This document shows, in pieces, positions 16,586 to 24,286 of a DNA stretch of 38,005 nt; within the stretch, counting starts at the first letter, position 1; each line of letters opens with the position of its first letter. The notes under the pieces were generated by a model. It was not told the origin of the DNA, did no database searches, and saw only the letters and a list, made by a program, of their open reading frames with translations. The position numbers and the translations under genes are program-made. Origin of the DNA: Streptomyces tailanensis (GTDB lineage Bacteria > Actinomycetota > Actinomycetes > Streptomycetales > Streptomycetaceae); contig NZ_VTHJ01000079.1 of assembly GCF_008386495.1 (NCBI RefSeq), forward strand, positions 1-38,005, read 5' to 3'.

Positions 16586-16606
16586 GTTGCCTGGCGCCCA
16601 GACAAC
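16586..16606. promoter_or_regulatory. operator-like inverted repeat in the divergent promoter region
   Basis: Arms GTTGCCTGG and CCAGACAAC separated by CGC form a 21-bp inverted repeat with one mismatch. It lies between the XRE regulator start and the divergent gene at 16721. The position suits an operator bound by the XRE protein itself. Confidence 0.55.
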
Positions 16607-16720
16607 GCCAGCCCTCTTCCGCAGCGTACGGCGCGGCAGTGACCATCGAGACACGAACGGTAATCACCGCTCGTCAAAGCGACCCGGAATTAACCCTGAG
16701 AAGAATCAGGAGGCACTGCC

Positions 16721-16966
16721 ATGCGCGCATTCGTCACCCGGCTCTGCGACGCGCTGCTCCCCGGACGCGGCCGACGCCGGGCGCCCGCCCCCGCCCAACG
16801 CACCGGCGACACCCAGCCGTTGGACCCCGGTCCGCCACCCCCACTCCCCCGCAAGCCCGTCGACGATCTCTGGCCCTTCGAGCCCTACGGCAACTTCGTC
16901 CGGCCCTACGTCCTCACCGCCGAGGAGCTGTATGTGGCGTACGGCATGGAAGGGGTGCCCGCATGA
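16721..16966 (+). CDS. small Pro/Arg-rich protein of unknown function
   Basis: 81 residues; AGGAGG sits at ideal distance before the ATG. A basic, proline-rich first half (LLPGRGRRRAPAPAQRTGD, PGPPPPLPRKP) leads to a conserved-looking C-terminus, DDLWPFEPYGNFVRPYVL, then TAEELYVAYGMEG. Short proteins of this type accompany XRE/DUF397 loci in Streptomyces, but I recognise no domain. Its stop overlaps the next gene's start as ATGA, so the two are co-translated, and it is transcribed divergently from the regulator. Confidence 0.75.
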   Translation: MRAFVTRLCDALLPGRGRRRAPAPAQRTGDTQPLDPGPPPPLPRKPVDDLWPFEPYGNFVRPYVLTAEELYVAYGMEGVPA

Positions 16967-17271
16967 TGCCCGGACTGCGGCTGCTGCCCTGGACCACCCC
17001 GGACGGCAAGCCCTGTTACCTCGACCCGGACACCGCGTACCCCGGCCCCCTCTCCCAGCTCGCCGACAGCGTGGAGGTCATGCAACTCGGCTCGGCGGAG
17101 GAGGTGTTGGCCGGCGGCAGGGCCGTACTCGCGGACTCGGCGGCCGGGGAGCGGGCGTTGCGGTTCGCGCTGACGCGGGCGGCGGAGTCGTTGGAGGACG
17201 TGCTGCGGATCGCGGTCAGCAGGGGGCGGCGGATCGAGGCGGCCGGTGAGGGCGGCGAGGGCCAGCCCTGA
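16963..17271 (+). CDS. hypothetical protein, second gene of the divergent unit
   Basis: 102 residues starting at ATG 16963 (a second ATG follows at once), coupled to the preceding gene by an ATGA overlap. It begins with MPGLRLLPWTTPDGKPCYL, continues with a Ser/Ala/Glu-rich middle and ends with a helical stretch, RALRFALTRAAESLEDVLR. No membrane segment or signal peptide is visible. No family is recognised. The pairing with the preceding small gene next to an XRE/DUF397 locus suggests a target of that regulator. Confidence 0.7.
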   Translation: MMPGLRLLPWTTPDGKPCYLDPDTAYPGPLSQLADSVEVMQLGSAEEVLAGGRAVLADSAAGERALRFALTRAAESLEDVLRIAVSRGRRIEAAGEGGEGQP

Positions 17272-17325
17272 CTCGTGGGTGGTGTGGGGGAGTTCAGGCC
17301 GCAGGCACTCGACAGGCACTCGGCA

Positions 17326-17399
17326 ATTGGCAGATTTGTCTCAGCCTTCTCGGCGATCGCGCCGTAAGCGCGGCGTGTCGCTGGGACGGAACTGCCAAT
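17326..17399. repeat. 74-bp palindromic repeat, copy B
   Basis: The element is bounded by a perfect 8-bp inverted repeat, ATTGGCAG at 17326 and CTGCCAAT ending at 17399. On the minus strand it begins ATTGGCAGTTCCGTC, identical for 15 bases to copy A (plus strand, from 69), and also shares CGACACGCC. An inner stem CGCCG/CGGCG lies around 17360-17375. It directly abuts the broken gene that follows, whose N-terminal codons are missing. Confidence 0.55.
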
Positions 17400-17413
17400 A
17401 GCAGCCCGCCTGG

Positions 17414-17841
17414 CTTCGATCCGAAACAGTACCGGTCAGGCACCACATGCTGTGCCAGGTGTGCGGCATGAACACCTGTGACCGCAGCGACGAGCGGCAC
17501 CTCTTCCTCATGCGCGACACGCAAGGGCAGCCGATCCGCGAAGGCGAGACGACGCACATGCCCCCGTACACGAAACCCGCGCGGGCGAAGCCCTGCGGGA
17601 CTGCCCGCATCTCCGCGATGGCGCGGTGGCCGCGCTGGTGGAGCACGCCCCTGTGTGGGGCGTCGCCGGCATCGTTTACGACGCGTAGAGTCTCCAGCCG
17701 CTACCGGCCATGAGTGGCGCGGAGTTGGAGTTCGTGGCGTACCACGATCCGCGCATCCGATGGACTCTCGCCGTCCGCGAAGTCGTCGAGCTGCACGGCG
17801 TTACCGCCGTTGACCTGGACGCACTCGTGGTTGCCGCGTAG
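17414..17841 (+). pseudogene. decayed conserved actinobacterial hypothetical gene
   Basis: The first frame reads RHHMLCQVCGMNTCDRSDER, then HLFLMRDTQGQPIREGETT. After a frameshift at the C5 run 17561-17565 the next frame gives ALRDCPHLRDGAVAALVEHA, PVWGVAGIVYDA, an in-frame TAG at 17686, then ELEFVAYHDPRIRWTLAV and VELHGVTAVDLDALVVAA before the natural TAG at 17839. The spaced cysteines (CQVCG, and a later Cys-Pro-His) look like a metal-binding protein common in Streptomyces with no known function. At least three lesions are visible: loss of the N-terminus next to repeat B, a frameshift and a nonsense codon. It is certainly not expressed as one protein. Confidence 0.75.
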
Positions 17842-18028
17842 ACGGCCGTCCGGCGGCCCGGTTGCCTCGTAGGCCCGGATCGTCCGGTGGCGCACAAACC
17901 CCGGCGTCAACCTCGTGCGGCACTCCCACCTCTCGCGCGGAGCGTGGTCGGTGACCGTGAACTGACCGAACGAGCCGCCGGAGAATCAGCCCGGCCGGCA
18001 ACCAGTTCGCCGAGGGGGACCCGCCGGG

Positions 18029-18055
18029 GAACTCCCGGGCGCCGCCCGGGAGTTC
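18029..18055. promoter_or_regulatory. 27-bp perfect palindrome upstream of monooxygenase
   Basis: GAACTCCCGGGCG and its exact complement CGCCCGGGAGTTC flank a single C. It lies 60 bases before the monooxygenase start. It could be a dimeric repressor operator or an upstream terminator hairpin; no T-run follows. Confidence 0.45.
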
Positions 18056-18115
18056 GACTCAGTGCCAGCACCAGCGCGGCCGATCGGGCGGGGTGGACTC
18101 GGAGGGGGAGCGGGC

Positions 18116-19299
18116 GTGGGGAACGTACTCGTGATCGGGGGCGGGACGGCCGGTACGGCGGCGGCGCTTGCTCTGCACAAGGCCGGGTTCGACGTCACCG
18201 TGTACGAGGCGCATGCCGACGCGGCCGAGGACATCGGCGCGTTCCTCACCCTGGCGAGCAACGGCATGCGCGCCCTCGCGCAGATCGACGCCTCCGCCGC
18301 GGTCACCGCCCTCGGCTTCCCGCTGACCGGGATGCGGGTGCTCGACGGCTCCGGGGCCGAAGTGGCGAGCAGGCCGCTGGGGGAGGCCCGGGACCCGGTC
18401 CTGCGGTATCGGTGCATGCGTCGCGGTGACCTCAACGCCGCACTGCAGGCGGAGGTCTTATGCGGAGGCATCACCATCAGGCATGGGGCCCGCCTCGTCT
18501 CCGTGCAGGACGGTCCGGACTCCGTCACCGCGCACTTCGCCGACGGCAGCACCGCCACCGGTGATCTGCTCATCGGCGCCGACGGGCTCCACTCCACCGT
18601 CCGCCGGTTCATCGCCCCCGCCGCCGACCCCCGTTACGCGGGGGAGCAGGTCTTCTACGGCTACACCACCGACGCGTCCCTGCCTGAAGACACCGAAGAC
18701 ACCGAGCGCATCACGTTCAGCCGCAGCAGCTCGGCCGCCTTCGGCCATGCGGTGTCCCCCGCGGGGGAGACGTACTGGTTCGCCCGCGTCGCAGGTGAGC
18801 CGCTGCCGCCCGAGGAGGTCGCGGCCGGCACGCCGGCCCGATGGCGCGACCTGCTCGTTCCGTTGCTGCGCGAGGACGCCTCCCTTGCCGCCGGCATCGT
18901 CGCGGCGACCGCCGGCGACATCCTGGTCACCACGCCACCGAGATGTCGCCGGCGATGCCGTGGCGTTCCGGTCGGTCGCTGCTCATCGGCGACGCGGCGC
19001 ACGCGGCCTCGCCGGCCACCGGGCAAGGTGCCTCCATGGCGCTGGAGGACGCCGTCGTCCTCGCGAAGGCCCTCCGGGACGCACCGGACACCGAGACCGC
19101 GCTGTCCGTCTACGAGACCCTCCGCCGCCCCCGTGTGGAACACAACATCACCGTCAGCGGCCAGATCTCCCGAGGTACCACCCCCACCCGCCCGACGTCA
19201 CCCCCGCCCCGACCCGGCGACGACGCTGCCCTGATCCGGCTCCTGGAGTGGGACACCGACATCAGCACCACACAGGAACCGGGGACACAGGGCCCCTGA
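18116..19299 (+). pseudogene. FAD-dependent monooxygenase, single frameshift
   Basis: GTG 18116 has GGAGGGGGAG upstream and begins directly at the Rossmann strand. The first frame holds NVLVIGGGTAGTAAALALHK (FAD), the LRYRCMRRGDL segment and the DG motif LIGADGLHSTVRRF. The second holds LLIGDAAHAASPATGQGASM (GD motif) and EDAVVLAKAL, ending RLLEWDTDI. The frames join at about 18927-18937, where one base is missing; restored, the enzyme would have 394 residues, normal for PHBH-type flavin monooxygenases. These hydroxylate aromatic or polyketide substrates with NAD(P)H and O2. As sequenced, the C-terminal flavin-contact part is lost. The gap is not at a long homopolymer, so decay is plausible. 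Confidence 0.8.
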
Positions 19300-19313
19300 T
19301 CGGAGCGCACAGC

Positions 19314-19374
19314 ACGAAGCTCCTGGCGGACAGGGATCTCTTCGTTGAGACCCCGTTGCCGCCAGGAGCTTCGT
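19314..19374. terminator. 16-bp stem hairpin between convergent genes
   Basis: ACGAAGCTCCTGGCGG at 19314-19329 is perfectly complementary to 19359-19374 with a 29-base loop. It separates the monooxygenase stop (19299) from the peptide gene stop (19393) and would work in both directions. Confidence 0.7.
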
Positions 19375-19392
19375 CGTTCAGTACAGCCTGGG

Positions 19393-19599
19393 TCAGATGG
19401 AGACGTTGACGCCGACCTGGTGGTGGCCGACGGTGCTCAGGACCGTGTCCTGCACCGCGCCGACCTGGGCCAGGACATCCGCGTCGCTGATCGTCGTCGT
19501 GCCGGCGGCGACGCTGACGTGCGGGTTCAGGCCGCCGGAGATGTTGTCGAGCGCGGCGTCGGAGATCTCGGCGGTCTCGATCTGGGGAGCGGAGTTCAT
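19393..19599 (-). CDS. orphan double-glycine leader peptide (RiPP-precursor-like)
   Basis: 68 residues. ATG 19599 is preceded by AAGGGAAG at good distance. The N-terminal 23 residues read MNSAPQIETAEISDAALDNI then SGG, an acidic leader ending in a GG processing site, as in lanthipeptide and bacteriocin precursors cut by C39 peptidases. The 45-residue core starts LNPHVSVAAGTTTISDADV and ends TVGHHQVGVNVSI; it is rich in Val, Thr, Ser and Ala and has no cysteine, so thioether rings are not possible. No modifying enzyme, protease or exporter is present in the window. The peptide could be an unmodified secreted signal or be processed in trans. It has its own tandem operators upstream and a terminator downstream, so it is a monocistronic unit. 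Confidence 0.7.
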   Translation of the reverse strand: MNSAPQIETAEISDAALDNISGGLNPHVSVAAGTTTISDADVLAQVGAVQDTVLSTVGHHQVGVNVSI

Positions 19600-19686
19600 G
19601 AGGAGACTTCCCTTCGTATGGATGATCCACAAGGGGGGGTGGCCCCGCTGGGGACGGCGGGCCTCGGCCACAGGGGTGCGGCACCC

Positions 19687-19714
19687 GTTTCCGGAAACGC
19701 CCGTTTCCGGAAAC
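19687..19714 (-). promoter_or_regulatory. two tandem 12-bp perfect palindromes upstream of the leader peptide
   Basis: GTTTCCGGAAAC occurs at 19687-19698 and again at 19703-19714, four bases apart, so centres are 16 bp apart. They lie 88-115 bases upstream of the peptide start. Tandem exact palindromes point to cooperative binding of a dimeric regulator; the family is not identified. The rest of 19600-20039 shows no convincing gene. Confidence 0.6.
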
Positions 19715-20039
19715 TTTTGTGCGACCCTCCGGCGCAGAGGATCAAAGCACGGAGCTCGCCGGGCATCCAATCAACCGACGCTCCCACCAGGGCCGTTGAA
19801 CGCGCAGGCGACTGTTCCGTGTCGGCGCGCGCACGGCTTGGGGGCGACTTCTCCATATCTCCGCGCGGCAGCGGGAGGGCGAGGGTCTTGCCCTTGCGAT
19901 TCCGAAGCGGGCACTCGGCGCCAATAGGACGCTATCGGGCAGACCGTTGTGCAGATCCGCCGCACCCTGTGCCGCGGTTGCGCAATCGATGTGCAGGTTC
20001 ACGGAAGTCGGAGTGCGCTCCGCTGGATACGCTGACCGG

Positions 20040-20399
20040 ATGAACGAGAATCCTCCCCCCTGTCCGAAATGCTCCTGTGAGTACACCTACGAGATGGACG
20101 CCTTGGTGGTGTGCCCGGAGTGCAGCCACGAGTGGGTGCCCGCCGAGAGCGGGGACACCGTCGGGGGCACCGGCGGGGAGCGCGTCGTCAAGGACTCCGT
20201 CGGCAACGTGCTGCGGGACGGCGACAGTGTGGTCGTCGTCAAGGCGCTCAAGGTCAAGGGCGGCCCCTCGGGGATCAAGGCCGGCACCAAGGTGCGCAAC
20301 ATCCGACTGGTCGACGGTGTCGACGGCCACGACATCGACTGCAAGATCGACGGCTTCGGGGCGATGCAGCTGAAGTCCGGCGTGGTCAAAAAGGCCTGA
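20040..20399 (+). CDS. PhnA/YjdM-type zinc-ribbon protein
   Basis: 119 residues from ATG 20040. An N-terminal zinc ribbon has two Cys pairs, CPKCSCEYTYEMDALVVCPE ending CSHEW. The PhnA C-terminal beta domain follows: VVKDSVGNVLRDGDSVVVVK, ALKVKGG, GTKVRNIRLVDG and DCKIDGFGAMQLKSGVVKK. The length is normal for the family. Despite its historic name the family is not a proven phosphonate hydrolase, and its role remains unclear. It stands alone; the ribosome site is weak. Confidence 0.9.
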   Translation: MNENPPPCPKCSCEYTYEMDALVVCPECSHEWVPAESGDTVGGTGGERVVKDSVGNVLRDGDSVVVVKALKVKGGPSGIKAGTKVRNIRLVDGVDGHDIDCKIDGFGAMQLKSGVVKKA

Positions 20400-20449
20400 T
20401 CCAACCGGCCGTCCGCCGACCCGTCCGTTGGCGGCCTGTTCGTCGGCCC

Positions 20450-20614
20450 GTGGGCTCGACCGTCTACTACTCGCTCACCAGCCCGCACGTCGCCGAGCTG
20501 CTGCGGGTGGCGCGGACGATCCTGTCCGGGGTACTGGCCGGGCAGGCCGAGCTGCTCGCCGATCTGCGTGCCGCGCAGGGGGAGGCGGTGGGGGAGGCGA
20601 AGCCGCCGTCGTAG
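20450..20614 (+). pseudogene. C-terminal stub of an ArsR-type regulator
   Basis: The frame reads VGSTVYYSLTSPHVAELLRV, then ARTILSGVLAGQAELLADLR. This matches the beta-wing and last helix of ArsR/SmtB repressors, where the wing reads GRREGSxVYYSL. The recognition helix and everything N-terminal are absent from the 50 bases up to the PhnA-like gene, so only about 54 residues remain. There is an in-frame GTG but no ribosome site. Confidence 0.65.
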
Positions 20615-20638
20615 CGAGGGTGTGACGCCACCGAGGTC

Positions 20639-21100
20639 TCACCCCTGTGCCATGAGTCCCGCTTCGAGGTCGCGCAGGTCCTTGGCGAGGTTGGCGCGGA
20701 CCTGTCGGGCCAGGAGCGGTGCCGCCAGCCGGTAGAAACCTCCCCCGCCGCCCCGCACCCGGATGCGGGCGAGCGTGCCTCGCGGGTGGGGCTCGAAGAT
20801 GTACGTGACGTGCATGGGCATCGGGCCCGCCACGGAGACCATGTCCAGCAGCCGTGGCGGGTCGTACGCGGCGACCCGCAGCACGTAGTCGATGCGCCGG
20901 CCCAGGAAGTACGCCGTACGCGTGACCTCCGCGCCGATCCCGAAGCCACCCCCGGCCGCCTCCGCGGTGAGTTCCGCCGTGCGGATGCCCTGGGTCCAGT
21001 CCGCGTCATGGCGCCAGTCCATGGCGTACGCGGCCACGGGCTCGGGCGGCAGGGGGATGACGCGCTCGGCCGTCACGTCGATCGCCATGTCGGTCGTCAT
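20639..21100 (-). CDS. SRPBCC (START-like) polyketide cyclase/dehydrase-family protein
   Basis: 153 residues. The fold pattern is an N-terminal strand IDVTAERVIPLPPEPVAAYA, a short helix MDWRHDADWTQGI, strands VTRTAYFLGRRIDYVLRVAA and MPMHVTYIFEPHPRGTLARI, and a long C-terminal helix RQVRANLAKDLRDLEAGL. This is the single-domain SRPBCC hydrophobic-pocket fold. Members bind lipids or polyketides or act as toxin-type ligand carriers; substrate is not predictable. ATG 21100 is used; ATG 21088 is an alternative. A short inverted repeat TCACC-AACC-GGTGA (21130-21143) lies upstream. The gene is divergent from the flavodoxin-like gene across 273 bases without other features. Confidence 0.8.
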   Translation of the reverse strand: MTTDMAIDVTAERVIPLPPEPVAAYAMDWRHDADWTQGIRTAELTAEAAGGGFGIGAEVTRTAYFLGRRIDYVLRVAAYDPPRLLDMVSVAGPMPMHVTYIFEPHPRGTLARIRVRGGGGGFYRLAAPLLARQVRANLAKDLRDLEAGLMAQG

Positions 21101-21373
21101 GGATCGAGCTTGCGCCTCCCCGGAAGCGGTCACCAACCGGTGAGCGCATACCGGACTTCCGCTCCTTACGAAACGCGGACGTCGGAGCCCGAGGCGCTGC
21201 CCGGACACACCACCGGCGGCGGCCCGGTGCGATGACCAGTACACGCATACGGCCACGCCAGGCCCGCACCGACGCCGTACGACGGGACCGGGCCCGTACG
21301 TCATGACTCCGTAAGGCATACGAGGGGTGCGTCGGACCGGGACAAAGCGGAAGCCCCGCGAGACGCTGCCCTC

Positions 21374-22105
21374 ATGGCGACCTCACCCTCGACCGAAACC
21401 CCGTACCGCTTCGACGACCTGACCGCCCTCTACATCAACTGCACCCTCAAACCGTCCCCGCAGCTCAGCCACACCCAGGGCCTGATCGACAAGAGCGCGG
21501 CGATCATGATGTCGTGCGGGGTCACCACCTCCGAGATCCGCGCCGTCGACCACGACATCGCGCCCGGCGTCTACCCGGACATGACCGAGCACGGCTTCGC
21601 GACGGACGAGTGGCCCGCGCTGTACGAACAGGTGATGGCCGCGGACATCCTGGTCATCGCCGGCCCGATCTGGCTCGGCGACAACAGCTCCGTCACCAAG
21701 AAGGTCATCGAGCGCCTCTACGCCTGCTCCTCCCTGCTCAACTCCCAGGGCCAGTACGCCTACTACGGCCGCGTGGGCGGCTGCCTCATCACCGGCAACG
21801 AGGACGGGGTGAAGCACTGCGCGATGAACGTCCTGTACAGCCTTCAGCACCTCGGCTACACGATCCCGCCCCAGGCGGACGCGGGCTGGATCGGCGCGGC
21901 CGGCCCCGGGCCGTCGTACCTCGACCCGGACTCGGGCGGCCCGGAGAACGACTTCACCAACCGCAACACCAGCTTCATGACCTGGAACCTGATGCACCTC
22001 GCCGCCCTGCTGAAGCGCGCCGGGGGCATCCCCGCCCACGGCAACCAGCGCACGCAGTGGGACGCCGGCTGCCGCCCGGGGGCGGACAACCCCGAGCACC
22101 GCTGA
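21374..22105 (+). CDS. flavodoxin-fold NAD(P)H-dependent FMN reductase
   Basis: 243 residues. The fold begins LTALYINCTLKPSPQLSHTQ, corresponding to the strand and loop that hold FMN phosphate. It continues with ADILVIAGPIWLGDNSSVTK (active-site region, P-x-W), VIERLYACSSLLNSQGQYAY and the YYGRVGGCLITGNEDGVKHC segment typical of the NADPH-dependent FMN reductase/flavodoxin family. It probably reduces FMN or a quinone-like substrate in the cytosol. Its length is a little above the roughly 200-residue norm because of a C-terminal extension with NEDFTN-like Asn/Asp residues. Singleton, divergent from the SRPBCC gene. No strong ribosome site is visible. Confidence 0.85.
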   Translation: MATSPSTETPYRFDDLTALYINCTLKPSPQLSHTQGLIDKSAAIMMSCGVTTSEIRAVDHDIAPGVYPDMTEHGFATDEWPALYEQVMAADILVIAGPIWLGDNSSVTKKVIERLYACSSLLNSQGQYAYYGRVGGCLITGNEDGVKHCAMNVLYSLQHLGYTIPPQADAGWIGAAGPGPSYLDPDSGGPENDFTNRNTSFMTWNLMHLAALLKRAGGIPAHGNQRTQWDAGCRPGADNPEHR

Positions 22106-22218
22106 CCTCGTCTCCGGCGGAACGTAAGGGTTTCGTCATCCGCCAGGCACCCCCGGACGCGCCGCTCCATGTGTTGAATGGGAGGCGGATCGGGCGTGAT
22201 CTCCAGGAGGTGGGCGGT

Positions 22219-22794
22219 ATGGGACGGGCGAAGCGGAACGCACTGGTCAGGCCGTGGCTGATCGGCGTACTGGTGGTGGCGCTCGCCGGGGCGGGCTTCG
22301 GGCTGTACTGGTTCCAGCCGTGGAAGCTGTGGCAGGACGAGACGGTCCAGGAGACCTTGCCCGCGTCGTCACCGTCACAGTCACCGTCGTCGACATCGTC
22401 ACCGTCGTCCGAGGTGTCCTCCGCGCCGGCCCCCGCCGGCCCGACGACGCTGGCGAGCGGCGAACTGATCACCCACGAGCACGCGACGTCCGGCACCGTG
22501 AAACTCGTACGGCTGGCCGACGGCAGCCATGTGGTCCGCCTGGAGCGGCTCGACACCAGCAACGGTCCCGACCTGCGCGTCTGGCTGACCGACGCACCGG
22601 TGAAGGAGGGACGCGCAGGCTGGCACGTCTTCGACGACGGGGAGTACGTCAGCCTCGGCAAGCTCAAGGGCAACAAGGGCAGCCAGAACTACACCGTGCC
22701 CGCAGACGTGGACCCGGCCCGCTACAGCAGCGTCAGCATCTGGTGCGACCGCTTCGACGTCTCGTTCGGCGCCGCGCGACTCACCCGCGCCTGA
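22219..22794 (+). CDS. membrane-anchored DM13-domain protein
   Basis: 191 residues; AGGAGG stands eight bases before ATG. One N-terminal membrane anchor (LVRPWLIGVLVVALAGAGFG) is followed by a Ser/Pro linker (SSPSQSPSSTSSPSSEVSS) and an extracytoplasmic DM13 domain: GELITHEHATSGTVKLVRLA, HVVRLERLDTSNGPDLRVWL, GEYVSLGKLKGNKGSQNYTV, and VSIWCDRFDVSFGAARL with the conserved Cys. DM13 domains resemble DOMON domains and are proposed to take part in redox or electron transfer. It converges on the broken TetR gene. Confidence 0.92.
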   Translation: MGRAKRNALVRPWLIGVLVVALAGAGFGLYWFQPWKLWQDETVQETLPASSPSQSPSSTSSPSSEVSSAPAPAGPTTLASGELITHEHATSGTVKLVRLADGSHVVRLERLDTSNGPDLRVWLTDAPVKEGRAGWHVFDDGEYVSLGKLKGNKGSQNYTVPADVDPARYSSVSIWCDRFDVSFGAARLTRA

Positions 22795-22803
22795 ACCGAT
22801 CCA

Positions 22804-23400
22804 TCACACACCACGCCGCTGCCGGTGCCATCCGTACGGTGTCACGCCTCGCGGCTTGTACACCGACAGCCCCGTGGTCACCAGCAGGACGAGTACGGCG
22901 GCACCGGCGTCCGCCACGAGCTGGATCCGCATCCCGTCCTGGCCGACGCCGGTCGCACCCGCCGTCGCGACGGTATCGGCCACCTGGTCGGCCACCCGCA
23001 TGTGCGGCAGCAGAAGGAAGGTGGACCGGCTGGTGCTGGTCGCGGTGCAGGAATGCCGCGAGGTCGCCGTCGTGATGCCTCCGGGACTCCTGGGAGACGA
23101 GGGCGAAGGCGTGGAGCACGGCCTTGAGTCGCTCATGGGCGCCCTCGGTCCGGTCCCGTACCTCGGCGAGGTGGTCGAGGTGGTGGCCGATCTGGCGTTC
23201 GTGCCAGGCGAGCAGGACGACTCGACGTCCGGAAAGTACTTGTACAGCGTCGCGCGGCCGATCCCGGAGTCCTTGGCGATCCGCGACATCGTCACCGAGG
23301 TCAACCCGTGCTCGGCGACCAGAGCCGCGGTCGTCTCCAGGACCGCTGCGCGTACGGCGGCGCGGTGCGCGTCGATCGTCTCGTTCCACAGCTTGGGCAC
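22804..23400 (-). pseudogene. TetR-type regulator, frameshifted and fused to a membrane-protein remnant
   Basis: ATG 23400 starts a normal TetR N-terminus: ETTAALVAEHGLTSVTMSRI and AKDSGIGRATLYKYFPDVES, the complete helix-turn-helix. One base is missing near 23220, and the ligand domain continues in another frame: VLLAWHERQIGHHLDHLAEV, then RLKAVLHAFALVSQESRRHH and DLAAFLHRDQH. Around 23040 this stops. The first frame then yields unrelated sequence, VADAGAAVLVLLVTTGLSVY followed by KPRGVTPYGW, which looks like the last membrane segment and tail of a small membrane protein. I infer a deletion that fused two genes plus a frameshift. No functional repressor is expected beyond a possible isolated DNA-binding domain. 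Confidence 0.65.
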
Positions 23401-23428
23401 GCCCTCAGGCTACGGACGCCACACCGAC

Positions 23429-23458
23429 CGCCCGGGCCCTGTGACGGGGGCCCGGGCG
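23429..23458 (-). terminator. 11-bp GC-rich hairpin after the DUF305 gene
   Basis: CGCCCGGGCCC at 23429-23439 pairs perfectly with GGGCCCGGGCG at 23448-23458. It lies 22 bases beyond the DUF305 stop in the direction of transcription. Confidence 0.6.
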
Positions 23459-23480
23459 ACCGGTGCGGTGACGTGAGGGC

Positions 23481-24182
23481 TCAGAGGCGGTCGAGGATCT
23501 TCTGGAACTGCTCGACCTCGGCGGACTGGCCCTTGACGATGTCGCCGGCCATCTTCTTGGCGTCGGCGTTCTTGCCGTTCTTCTGCTCGTCCTGGGCCAT
23601 GGTGATCGCGCCGTTGTGGTGCTCGATCATCATCTCGGCGAACGCCTTGTCGAACTCGGTGCCCTTCATGCCCTTGAGTTCGTCCATGTCGGCGTCGGAC
23701 ATCATGCCGTCGCCGCTGTGGCCCCCGTGGTCCATGCCGGGCATGGACTCCGCCGTGGTCGGCTGCTTCCAGGACTCCAGCCAGCCCTTCATGGTCTTGA
23801 TCTCGGGGTCCTGGGCCTTCTCGATCTGGGTGGCGAGGTCCTTGACCTCCGCGTCGGAGGCGCGGCCGTCGGCCAGTTTCGCCATGTCCAGGGCCTGCTC
23901 GTGGTGCGGGATCATCATCTGCGCGAAGGTGACGTCCGCGTCGTTGAAGTCGCCGGCCTGATCGCCGTCACCGGCGTCACCGGCTTGGCCGGTGGCCGTC
24001 GCGGAGGCCGAGCCGCCGTTGTCGCTGCCGTGGTCCATGCCGCTCATGTCGTCACCACCGCAGGCGGCGAGGAACAGCACCCCGGCGGTGACGAGGCCGA
24101 CGGCCGCGAGGGGGTGGGCGGAGCGGGTGGAACGGGTGGAGCGGGTGGACTTGCGGCTCAGGACGCGCGTGAAGGAATTCAT
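23481..24182 (-). CDS. DUF305 lipoprotein, metal-cluster protein
   Basis: 233 residues from ATG 24182 (AAGGTGA upstream). A basic n-region with an (RST)n run encoded by 9-bp repeats, a hydrophobic stretch and lipobox LFLAAC indicate a lipoprotein. The mature part has the two DUF305 half-sites, FAQMMIPHHEQALDMAKLAD and FAEMMIEHHNGAITMAQDEQ, each with the M-M-x-x-H-H motif. Between them is a Met/His/Asp-rich loop (ESMPGMDHGGHSGDGMMSDA). DUF305 folds as a ferritin-like four-helix bundle and is repeatedly linked with copper handling. It lies downstream of DUF6153 on the same strand, consistent with a shared copper-response transcript. Confidence 0.93.
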   Translation of the reverse strand: MNSFTRVLSRKSTRSTRSTRSAHPLAAVGLVTAGVLFLAACGGDDMSGMDHGSDNGGSASATATGQAGDAGDGDQAGDFNDADVTFAQMMIPHHEQALDMAKLADGRASDAEVKDLATQIEKAQDPEIKTMKGWLESWKQPTTAESMPGMDHGGHSGDGMMSDADMDELKGMKGTEFDKAFAEMMIEHHNGAITMAQDEQKNGKNADAKKMAGDIVKGQSAEVEQFQKILDRL

Positions 24183-24286
24183 GGTTGATTTCACCTTGTT
24201 TGCCGGTTCTGTGACTGATGTTGGCGTAGGCGTATTCGCGAGACCGCGCATGCAACGCGCATGCGCGCCCGCGAGTGCGCTTCGGC

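Noticed and set aside
16639..17271. Alternative 210-codon frame covering both small genes near the XRE regulator
   Set aside because: Its first half is Arg/Pro/His-rich shadow translation. The AGGAGG before 16721 and the ATGA overlap at 16963 support two separate small genes.
69..17399. Composite transposon bounded by repeats A and B
   Set aside because: No transposase or integrase lies between them and the content is ordinary chromosomal metabolism; each copy has its own terminal inverted repeats, so they are better treated as separate elements.
17676..18001. Minus-strand frames reading RTIRAYEATGPPDGRLRGNH
   Set aside because: They look protein-like but are antisense to the better supported plus-strand pseudogene and have no start signals.
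19715..20039. Possible gene between the leader peptide and the PhnA-like gene
   Set aside because: All frames give Arg/Ser/Pro-rich translations with no ribosome site or family; I see nothing functional beyond the palindromes at 19687-19714.
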